A stretch of DNA of 64,000 nucleotides from Crocinitomix sp044361315 (GTDB lineage: Bacteria > Bacteroidota > Bacteroidia > Flavobacteriales_D > Crocinitomicaceae): assembly GCA_044361315.1 (NCBI GenBank), contig JBIKJA010000009.1, forward strand, positions 112,841-176,840, read 5' to 3'. The notes under the pieces are model-generated. The model was not told the origin of the DNA, did not search any database, and worked only from the letters and a program-made list of their open reading frames with translations. Made by a program: the position numbers and the translations under genes. Positions 57,928 through 64,000 of this stretch are shown here, in pieces. Every line of letters starts with the position of its first letter. Position 1 is the stretch's first letter.

Positions 57928-59700
57928 CTAAATCCCCCGATTGACGAGTATTTTCTTTTGTGTGCTTCCGTTTTCGTTTGAGAGTTCTAAGAAATAAATA
58001 CCGTTTGCTAGGTTCAATTCGATTTTTTCGATGTTGAAATTGTCATTTTTTTGGAACACCAACGCTCCTAGTGCATTAAAGATGCGCACTTCTTTTATGT
58101 GCTGATCACTAGCTATATACAATAGGTCATTTACCGGATTAGGATAAATATTCACGTCATCGTCTAATGAATTTAATTGATCTATACCATTTTGAACCAC
58201 TGTGGCACAATTGATTGCAATCATTTTGGTGATGGTATCTGTTTTGCAAAAACTAAACGTATCTGAATAAGCGATGAGGGTGACTTCATACAAACCATTC
58301 TCCGAATAGATGTGTTCTGGATTTTGCAAGTCACTAAAATTAAGTGGTCCAGCATCCGGGTCGCCAAAATCCCACGACCAAAGATTGACGGAGTACGGAT
58401 AGTAGTTTGAAATATCGAAAAAATATACTGGTAAACCTGGGCAAGAGTCGAGGGTATTAAAATCGGTTAGCATGATTGGTTCACAGGCAGATCCAATGAA
58501 GGAAGTTAAATAAAAACTTTCATCATTGTTTGGAAGGCCAAATACAGAAGATCCAAAATGACAGGTGTCGATTGGTAATATTACTTCATTCAATCGAAAG
58601 TCACAATCGGCGCCGGGTTGATTTGGATCGGCAATTACATTCAAATTCAGAAAATTAATCGCGTTATAGATTTTTCCATCAGGCCCAATTTGCAAGGCAC
58701 TCGGCACACCTGGAATTGTATCCAAGGGATCTTTGTAAACGATATATTTTGATTCTGCGACAGAAATACTGTCATAAGGAACGAGGTTAAATTGATGAAT
58801 ATAATCGCCATACCAACCACCAGAAGTATATAATAGGTCGCCATTTGGCGAAAAGGATGCACCATAATAAATAGCGGTGTCTGAAGTTGGAATATCGAAA
58901 TCATGCACAACACTTCCAGTCGTAGCATTAAATGAAAACAATTCGGCATGCCATTCGGAATCATGTCCATCCGAAGTAGATACAGCCACTAGTTTATCGC
59001 CTTGTGGCGAAAATTTGAGGTGTCCCCGTGCTGCGGCTTCGGGATAAGGATACGCGGGATATAGGTCCGTCAAGTCTTCTGGTAATTGGATTCTTCCAGT
59101 TTCAGATATTACGGGTGTTAAAGAGATGCCAGCAGGGGAAAGGAGAAAGGCAGCAAAATTAGCATTGCCCCATTCGTGGGTTAAAATCCACCTGTCAATT
59201 CCGTTTGAATGTCTTACCGCACAAAGTTTTTCGCAGGTTTTAGGCAACAGAACTTCTTTCTTCAAAATAACCTCTCCTTTTCCTCCGTTGAGGTTCATGT
59301 TGACAATACTGTAGCAAAATCCATCCGCCAATTTGTTTTCGGCACAATCGGTGGTGAAAATGTAGTAAAGCGAATCTTGCATTGGCTGTTTTACGATCAA
59401 TACCCCTTGCGTACTCGAACTTCCGCAAGTGGTATCTATGCCAATGTCAATGCCGTTTAACATGATGTCATGGTTTTTATCGAAGACAAAATAGCCATCA
59501 CTATAAAATAATAGATTCCCAAATTCGTCCGAAATTGATGAACAACCTTCAATTGGGAAAAAATTTGCGCTTGGAGCGATCGGTTGAACGGGATCGCAAT
59601 TAAAGTCTAATCCAGAGGAATAAAAAAACCAATTTGAAACCTCTTTTTGCCCGATTGTAATTGTTGGGAGGAGGGAAAATAATAAAATCCACTTTTTCAT
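57928..59700 (-). CDS. T9SS-secreted protein with propeller-like region and PKD domain
   Basis: A 590-residue secreted protein (signal peptide residues 1-17). Residues 25-400 contain repeated strand pairs resembling a WD40/TolB-like propeller: LKFSPQGDKLVAVSTSDGHD, ASFSPNGDLLYTSGGWYGDY, ALQIGPDGKIYNAINFLNLN. A PKD domain follows (VNLWSWDFGDPDAGPLNFSD, NPEHIYSENGLYEVTLIAYS). The sorting domain ends it (DDDVNIYPNPVNDLLYI, VRIFNALGALVFQKN, ANGIYFLELSNENG). This propeller-PKD-sorting order is common among surface proteins of Flavobacteriales, and the role is generally unknown. It is monocistronic. Confidence 0.82.
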   Translation of the reverse strand: MKKWILLFSLLPTITIGQKEVSNWFFYSSGLDFNCDPVQPIAPSANFFPIEGCSSISDEFGNLLFYSDGYFVFDKNHDIMLNGIDIGIDTTCGSSSTQGVLIVKQPMQDSLYYIFTTDCAENKLADGFCYSIVNMNLNGGKGEVILKKEVLLPKTCEKLCAVRHSNGIDRWILTHEWGNANFAAFLLSPAGISLTPVISETGRIQLPEDLTDLYPAYPYPEAAARGHLKFSPQGDKLVAVSTSDGHDSEWHAELFSFNATTGSVVHDFDIPTSDTAIYYGASFSPNGDLLYTSGGWYGDYIHQFNLVPYDSISVAESKYIVYKDPLDTIPGVPSALQIGPDGKIYNAINFLNLNVIADPNQPGADCDFRLNEVILPIDTCHFGSSVFGLPNNDESFYLTSFIGSACEPIMLTDFNTLDSCPGLPVYFFDISNYYPYSVNLWSWDFGDPDAGPLNFSDLQNPEHIYSENGLYEVTLIAYSDTFSFCKTDTITKMIAINCATVVQNGIDQLNSLDDDVNIYPNPVNDLLYIASDQHIKEVRIFNALGALVFQKNDNFNIEKIELNLANGIYFLELSNENGSTQKKILVNRGI

Positions 59701-60034
59701 ACACTATCTAATTCTTTGCTAATTAGTTCTAATATCTAGGTACACAAAGATCCTCCCATGCTTTTAATTACCTTTCATTTTAGGTAAAGATAAGCAATAG
59801 TGATTTGGTTTGTTTTTTTTGTCACGTTTCTTTTTTTAACAATCTACTGGATTTTTTGTTTCGTAAAGCTTGGGTTAAAATCGTTTTCGATGATTGAAAT
59901 TACTCGCTGCGAAAGATATCCATCTTTCTCGAAACCACAAACCATAGCGATATTTATCGCCTTTTTAACCTTCTGTTGTCTTTTTTAGTTTTTCCCTGCG
60001 CTGAAACTGCGTTTCGACTCCGTAAAAAACTAAA
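59701..60034. other. Intergenic region, no gene supported
   Basis: This stretch of a 371-bp gap contains an open frame of 62 codons (59800-59988) with low-complexity hydrophobic sequence and no start context. I regard it as chance. The rest is AT-rich. Confidence 0.4.
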
Positions 60035-60065
60035 AAATCCAATTCGTAAAAAACGAATCGGATTT
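60035..60065 (-). terminator. Terminator of tRNA-Leu
   Basis: Stem AAATCCGATTCGT / ACGAATTGGATTT (one mismatch), read on the minus strand and followed by TTTTAG, 7 bp downstream of the tRNA. Confidence 0.75.
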
Positions 60066-60071
60066 CTTTTG

Positions 60072-60154
60072 TGCCCAGAGCGGGATTCGAACCCGCACGC
60101 ACGTAGTACACCACCCCCTCAAGATGGCCTGTCTACCAATTTCAGCACCTGGGC
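60072..60154 (-). tRNA. tRNA-Leu (anticodon GAG)
   Basis: Read on the minus strand, acceptor arm GCCCAGG pairs with TCTGGGC plus discriminator A. The D-loop has GGTAGACAG, the anticodon stem CCATC/GGTGG encloses TTGAGGG with GAG at positions 34-36, a long variable arm as in class II tRNAs follows, and GGTTCGAATCC forms the T-arm. The 3' CCA is not encoded. Size is 83 nt. Confidence 0.93.
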
Positions 60155-60249
60155 AATTATTGCATTTAACTTCTACTTAATAATTAATTTAGGTATGGCT
60201 ATTCGCGGGGCAAATATACTACATTTTTATTGAGAAACCGTTTTGCATA

Positions 60250-60285
60250 AAAAAAAGCGTGATGAATTTTCAACACGCTTTTTTG
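60250..60285. terminator. Terminator of the small lipoprotein gene
   Basis: Stem AAAAAAGCGTG / CACGCTTTTTT with a 12-nt loop, 24 bp from the gene end. Confidence 0.8.
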
Positions 60286-60308
60286 CAATTTTATGATCAA
60301 TTACTTTA

Positions 60309-60746
60309 TTATTCTAATTTAATAGCCAAACAGTTGTTTGCATCCAATTTAATAAAATCTTCCCAAAGTGTTACAAAACCAGCTCCTTTAACGCGGTATT
60401 TGTAATATCTGTATTCGTAAGGCATTTCTTCTTGAGGAATCGTTTTAACTCCTGGGGTATTACATTCACCTCCTGGTGCAAAAAACAACTCAGTTGCAAT
60501 TGAATCTACTAATTTACCTTCCAATTCAAACCGTAACATGGTATGGCCATTTACAAGGAGATCATTTGAAACGGCTGGAAGACACCAAAACGTAATGTCG
60601 CCTCTGTAAGTACATTTCCCATCATCTTCATTTGCATCGGCATTGAAATTACTAGCCTTATCGTCTGTACAGCCTGGTTTTGAACAACTCGCAAACCCGA
60701 AAACTGCCACCACGGTAATCATTACTATCTTAGTTATTTTTCTCAT
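60309..60746 (-). CDS. Small lipoprotein with a Cys-rich Asp/Asn repeat
   Basis: A 145-residue lipoprotein (lipobox FAS-C21). After it comes GCTDDKASNFNADANEDDGK, ending in Cys. This is one unit of the GC-T-D-x-x-A-x-N-F/Y-N-x-x-A-x-x-x-D-G-x-C repeat common in secreted proteins of Crocinitomicaceae. It probably binds calcium and is closed by a disulfide. The remainder (GDITFWCLPAVSNDLLVNGH, LFFAPGGECNTPGVKTIPQE) is a small beta domain that I do not recognise. It is a surface or periplasmic protein of unknown role with its own promoter and terminator. Confidence 0.7.
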   Translation of the reverse strand: MRKITKIVMITVVAVFGFASCSKPGCTDDKASNFNADANEDDGKCTYRGDITFWCLPAVSNDLLVNGHTMLRFELEGKLVDSIATELFFAPGGECNTPGVKTIPQEEMPYEYRYYKYRVKGAGFVTLWEDFIKLDANNCLAIKLE

Positions 60747-60878
60747 TTCAAAGACTAAATTATAAAAAATCCATTACTATTCCACAATATTACGATTTTT
60801 TTTAGAATTGGTTGCCTCAAAACTCAACAAGAATATTAACAGCGAATCGTCAGTAAACATTAATAGCGTAAATTCGCC

Positions 60879-62066
60879 TTACCAACCCCCATAATCGTAA
60901 CAAATATAACCGCCTGCTGTGGTTGGGGCCTCTGTCCCTTTTGCCACATAAATCAAGTGCAATTCTGGAAGAAATATAACGCTTTGTACCGTACCTTCAT
61001 TCGATACCGAGGCCCATTGTTCACTGGCATTTTTTTCACAGTAGGACATGGTTTTTACAACCGATTCTAACACCACTGATTCATTTTTAAACGCCTTGGA
61101 CAAATAATCATACCGTAAAAAACTTCCACTCAAAGGATCTATTGGATATCCTAATTCATCACTCACAAAATGATTGGTGCACACCACTCGTTCAGCACTT
61201 TGCAGTTGAACTACAGAAGCAGCGGTAATTTCAAAAACAGCCACCTTATTTTCGTGCAGGGATGAAATCACCAAATTATTTCCAATTGTACGTTGGTTTT
61301 TCCGAAGCATCGAATCTACTTGCCCAATGCTGGTGGCTTTTTCTAAAATCATCCGATACAAAATACCGCTTGGAATCCCGTCTTGATTGTCAGGACTGTG
61401 CGAGGTATGACTGCTCAACGAAATTCCTGCACGATTCGTTCCAGATAACACCCCGATATAACCTGGAAAGGTCACAGAAATAACACCTTGTTTTAAATAG
61501 CGATAAATCACATTTTTATCTGCCAATAAATCAAACGGATAATCCAGATTGCGTGCGTGAAAAAACAATTGATTTTTTTTCATTTTTGGCATGGCAATCG
61601 ATGAACATCCCATCAAATTTACAATGTCATCATAGGTATTAATCAATAAAATTTCTTGATACGTTGCACCCGAAGCATCTGCAATTCCGCGCATTTCATC
61701 CTTGTAGGTTGTAGGAATAAATTTTTCCAAGACTTTCGATTTTTCGACAAAGAGAGACGTGATAAAATCACCTTCTAAGGTTCCTGTTTTTAGGATTTCT
61801 GTGTGTAAAATTTCTAGGACATCGTCGATTTGATCTTTGAGCATAAATCCATGTCGATAGCCAGCTGAATAGCCACTGCCTGCAATCGGCGCCACGGGAA
61901 TATTTTCAATAAATTGAAGGTGATTGGTATCCGTTACTTCCAATTGAACACTGTCTTCAACTAGTTTTTTTAAGTCTTCCGTTTGATTGGATGCCGCTGA
62001 ATTACAGGCTGAAAAGAATAAAAAACATAAATAGGCAATGCCAATAAAAAGGGTAAATTTATTCAC
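60879..62066 (-). CDS. C45-family autoproteolytic acyltransferase/hydrolase, lipoprotein
   Basis: A 395-residue lipoprotein (lipobox FSA-C21) starting at GTG (62066). The Ntn-hydrolase core has AGYRHGFMLKDQIDDVLEIL, then DIVNLMGCSSIAMPK with Cys154 as predicted autoprocessed nucleophile, then QLFFHARNLDYPFD (HARN-x-D is the family signature), then GVLSGTNRAGISLSSHTSHS. Members include isopenicillin N acyltransferase and acid-ceramidase-like and penicillin-V-acylase-like enzymes, which hydrolyse amide bonds of acylated compounds. Substrate is not known here. It is anchored in an envelope membrane. It is divergent from the serpin gene across 100 bp. Confidence 0.85.
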   Translation of the reverse strand: MNKFTLFIGIAYLCFLFFSACNSAASNQTEDLKKLVEDSVQLEVTDTNHLQFIENIPVAPIAGSGYSAGYRHGFMLKDQIDDVLEILHTEILKTGTLEGDFITSLFVEKSKVLEKFIPTTYKDEMRGIADASGATYQEILLINTYDDIVNLMGCSSIAMPKMKKNQLFFHARNLDYPFDLLADKNVIYRYLKQGVISVTFPGYIGVLSGTNRAGISLSSHTSHSPDNQDGIPSGILYRMILEKATSIGQVDSMLRKNQRTIGNNLVISSLHENKVAVFEITAASVVQLQSAERVVCTNHFVSDELGYPIDPLSGSFLRYDYLSKAFKNESVVLESVVKTMSYCEKNASEQWASVSNEGTVQSVIFLPELHLIYVAKGTEAPTTAGGYICYDYGGW

Positions 62067-62099
62067 GTGTTGTTTTTTGATAAAAATAGAAATTATCTC

Positions 62100-62107
62100 T
62101 AAGTTTG
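62100..62107 (+). promoter_or_regulatory. -7 promoter element TAAGTTTG for the serpin gene
   Basis: Exact TAnnTTTG, 59 bp upstream of the ATG at 62167. Confidence 0.45.
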
Positions 62108-62166
62108 ACTAAATAAAAATGAACTTTGTGGCACGGCACTTGTATAAAGTAGAAAAAAAACATAAA

Positions 62167-63396
62167 ATGAAAAATTACATCAACCTTAGTTTAATGATTG
62201 GCTTTCTTTTAATGGCGACATCCGGATTTGCAAAAACCTCATTTGAATATGACAAAAAGCCGAGCATCGCTGTAAAAAACAATTTATTTGCGTTTAAATT
62301 TTACGGCGAATTGATCAAAACGGAAAAAGAAAATGTCTTTTTTTCGCCGTTTAGTATTTCAACAGCCTTAGCAATGACCTATGCAGGTGCCGATAAAACC
62401 ACCGCCGAAGAAATCGCTAACACATTTTATTTTGGACCAAATGATGAAGCTTTTCATGCCGAATATGGCGAATACTTAAAAACACTTTTGGCCAATTCAG
62501 CTGGGAATATCGAACTAGAAATCGCTAATCGTTTATGGGCAGAAGCAAATATGAAATTTTTAGCCGCTTTCTTGGATTTAAATGAACGTCTTTATAATTC
62601 GCCTTTAGAGAAAGTGGATTTTGTTAAAAATTACGAAGCGAGTCGAATTTTAATTAATGAGTGGGTGGCCTTAAAAACAAAAGATAAAATTAAAGATTTG
62701 ATTCCACAAGGAGCCGTTACACCAGAAACGAGATTGATTTTAACCAACGCGATTTATTTCAAAGGAGATTGGAAAAATCAATTTGACAAAGAATTAACCG
62801 AGGACAAAGCATTCTCATTAGCTGATGCGAAAAAAATTACCGTTCCGTTTATGAATGCTAGAGGATCATATAATTATGCCGAAACAACCAATGCCAAATT
62901 TATTCGGTTACCTTATAATGGTGATAAACACAGCATGATCATCGCTTTGCCGAATCAACAAACTGATTTATCAATGTTGGAAGAACAAATGACCCCAAAC
63001 AGATTTGCGGATTTATACAAAGGAATTAAACCAGAAGTGATTTTGTCCTTGCCAAAATTTAAAATGACCTTACCATTAAAACTAAAAGCACAATTAAAAG
63101 CCATGGGAATGAAACTTTCATTTGAAACAGGAGCTAACTTTTCTAAAATGACAGAACAGGCTAAACTTCATGTTTCAGAAGTCATTCACAAAGCGTTTAT
63201 AGAAGTTGATGAAAAGGGGACAGAAGCCGCTGCAGCGACAGCAGTAGTTATGGCGGTGACAAGTTCAATCTCTCACGACGATCGGCCGCTACCAAAAGTA
63301 TTTAATGCGGATCATCCTTTTTTGATCTATATTTTAGATGATCAAACCCAATCCATCTTATTTATGGGGCGGGTCATGAATCCAACGGCCAGCTAA
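62167..63396 (+). CDS. Serpin-family serine protease inhibitor, exported
   Basis: The ATG at 62167 is chosen because it puts a signal peptide (MKNYINLSLMIGFLLMATSG, then FAK) at the N-terminus; the longer start at 62119 does not. The 409-residue protein has the full serpin fold: ENVFFSPFSISTALAMTYAG, then LILTNAIYFKGDWKNQFDKE, then VHFMNARG-like FMNARGSYNYAE, then MIIALPN. The hinge VDEKGTEAAAATAVVM leads to the reactive loop and HPFLIYILDDQTQSILFMGR. The hinge of small residues indicates an inhibitory serpin that traps proteases by loop insertion; the scissile bond probably lies within AVTSSIS. The target could be the organism's own subtilases or host proteases. Confidence 0.93.
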   Translation: MKNYINLSLMIGFLLMATSGFAKTSFEYDKKPSIAVKNNLFAFKFYGELIKTEKENVFFSPFSISTALAMTYAGADKTTAEEIANTFYFGPNDEAFHAEYGEYLKTLLANSAGNIELEIANRLWAEANMKFLAAFLDLNERLYNSPLEKVDFVKNYEASRILINEWVALKTKDKIKDLIPQGAVTPETRLILTNAIYFKGDWKNQFDKELTEDKAFSLADAKKITVPFMNARGSYNYAETTNAKFIRLPYNGDKHSMIIALPNQQTDLSMLEEQMTPNRFADLYKGIKPEVILSLPKFKMTLPLKLKAQLKAMGMKLSFETGANFSKMTEQAKLHVSEVIHKAFIEVDEKGTEAAAATAVVMAVTSSISHDDRPLPKVFNADHPFLIYILDDQTQSILFMGRVMNPTAS

Positions 63397-63498
63397 GTTT
63401 GTCGACCAATCAAGAGAATTAACAATTTCTTCATCTAATATTCTTTACAGCTTGATTTAAGGTCAGGAATGCGTAAAAAGCAGAAAGTGATAAAATCA

Positions 63499-63531
63499 AA
63501 AAAGCCCCGACGTAACCGTCAGGGCTTTTTA
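63499..63531. terminator. Terminator of tRNA-Lys and the serpin gene
   Basis: Stem AAAAGCCC(C)GACG / CGTC(A)GGGCTTTT with A-run and T-run on either side, between a minus-strand tRNA and a plus-strand gene. Confidence 0.8.
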
Positions 63532-63542
63532 AACAATTTTAG

Positions 63543-63615
63543 TGATCTGGCTGGGATTCGAACCCAGGACCCTCTCCTTAAAAGGGAGATGCTCTACCGG
63601 CTGAGCTACCAAATC
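63543..63615 (-). tRNA. tRNA-Lys (anticodon UUU)
   Basis: On the minus strand, acceptor GATTTGG pairs with CCAGATC plus discriminator A. GTAGCTCAGCCGGTAGAGC forms the D-arm, TCTCC/GGAGA encloses CTTTTAA (anticodon TTT), and GGTTCGAATCC is the T-arm. The 3' CCA is not encoded. Size is 73 nt. Confidence 0.95.
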
Positions 63616-63806
63616 TTCCTTATTGCGGGTGCAAATATACTGGGTTTATTTCATCCACCAAAATAAAAAGCAAAAAAAACGTCATTATTTTTGAATTGAT
63701 TTTTTAGAATGGCTAAAAACAGCTTTTAAATATTTGATAGTTAATCGAATAAAATTAGTCCTTTTCTCAAAAAAAATGTAAAATAATTTACGCAGATGAA
63801 TAATTT

Positions 63807-63836
63807 TTTGGGAATACATCCAAATTCGTACATTTG
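63807..63836 (+). promoter_or_regulatory. -33/-7 promoter (TTTG-N18-TACATTTG) of shikimate kinase
   Basis: TTTG (63807-63810) and TACATTTG (63829-63836) have nearly ideal Bacteroidota spacing. The ATG is 7 bp beyond. Confidence 0.65.
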
Positions 63837-63843
63837 ATGACGA

Positions 63844-64000
63844 ATGAACAAACGAATTTACTTAATTGGATTCATGGGGGCTGGCAAAACGCAGCTCGGA
63901 AAACGAATTGCACGAGGACTTGGTTATTCGTTTTTTGATTCTGACCGTGAAATTGAGAAAATGGCAGGGGAGAGCATTCAAGAAATTTTTCAAACAAAAG
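63844..64000 (+). CDS. aroK: Shikimate kinase, partial (runs off right edge)
   Basis: The first 52 codons read KRIYLIGFMGAGKTQLGKRI, the Walker A loop of shikimate kinase (GFMGAGKT), then YSFFDSDREIEKMAGESIQE, whose DSD binds magnesium and shikimate (family DxD), then IFQTK. The enzyme phosphorylates shikimate in aromatic amino-acid synthesis. The C-terminal two thirds lie outside the window. The -7 box ends seven bases before the ATG. Confidence 0.92.
   Translation, partial: MNKRIYLIGFMGAGKTQLGKRIARGLGYSFFDSDREIEKMAGESIQEIFQTK

Noticed and set aside
59800..59988. 62-codon hydrophobic open frame
   Set aside because: No -7 box or start context; hydrophobic bias is expected from T-rich DNA.
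59976..60233. 85-codon open frame containing ERDSNPHARS
   Set aside because: It is the antisense translation of tRNA-Leu plus a terminator hairpin.
63469..63666. 65-codon open frame containing AGIRTQDPLLKREMLYRLS
   Set aside because: It is the antisense translation of tRNA-Lys, a well-known source of false proteins.
1..64000. CRISPR arrays, prophage, insertion sequences, toxin-antitoxin or defence modules
   Set aside because: No regularly spaced direct repeats, transposase, integrase, capsid, Cas or restriction genes could be recognised.

Overview
The window looks like a chromosomal segment from a member of the Bacteroidota, most likely a Flavobacteriales bacterium of the Crocinitomicaceae/Fluviicola type; the genus is inference. 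The DNA is AT-rich, start codons lack clear Shine-Dalgarno sites, and many genes are preceded by the Bacteroidota -7 promoter element TAnnTTTG. Eight secreted proteins carry intact C-terminal type IX secretion (T9SS) sorting domains, and a ninth sorting domain survives as a fragment. Family-level markers agree: DUF5606, DUF4836, glutamine synthetase III, bacillithiol synthesis (BshA) and a SiaB-like protein. There is no prophage, insertion sequence, CRISPR array or rRNA operon. Two tRNA genes are present, Leu-GAG and Lys-UUU, both on the minus strand.

Layout. Positions 1-1035 hold the start of a DnaQ-type exonuclease and a scrambled spot where a TlpA thioredoxin fragment, a T9SS sorting-domain fragment and a lipoprotein start meet head to head. 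1.0-5.7 kb has a DUF1826-like protein, an EreA-like hydrolase fused to a barrel, an outer-membrane barrel and a methyltransferase. 5.7-13.7 kb is mainly secreted: an S15 hydrolase, then a copper/haem block of two MbnP-like T9SS cargos flanked by two di-haem MauG-family peroxidases. 13.7-24.5 kb holds an acyl-CoA carboxylase beta subunit, a NUDIX hydrolase, an Omp28-like cargo, a DUF4836 lipoprotein, Hsp20, glutamine synthetase III and a repeat-built periplasmic protein. 24.5-36 kb holds two divergent subtilases, DUF5606, a flavoprotein disulfide-reductase relative without its cysteines, a YkgJ-type protein, a SiaB-like protein, BshA, an ElyC/SanA-like protein, MscS and GtrA.

36.1-42.7 kb is a complete tripartite RND efflux operon led by its TetR regulator, with a 28-bp palindrome over the regulator promoter. 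43-48.5 kb holds RNase HI with two viroplasmin domains, a START protein, a repeat-containing T9SS cargo and a TonB-dependent receptor. 48.5-53.5 kb is a tight operon of mutL, two rhomboids and an EEP-family phosphatase/nuclease. 53.7-64 kb holds a NagZ/beta-lactamase-fold fusion, a CarH-like B12-binding MerR regulator, a PKD T9SS cargo, tRNA-Leu, a small lipoprotein, a C45-type N-terminal-nucleophile hydrolase, a serpin, tRNA-Lys and the start of shikimate kinase.

The most interesting items are the duplicated MbnP/MauG locus, a modular two-hairpin intergenic element seen in about five diverged copies, a set of genes whose -7 element sits 4-5 nt before the start codon (predicted leaderless mRNAs, several with GTG starts), and the apparent inversion near 700-1035. 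All functional assignments come from reading motifs by eye; no database search was run.
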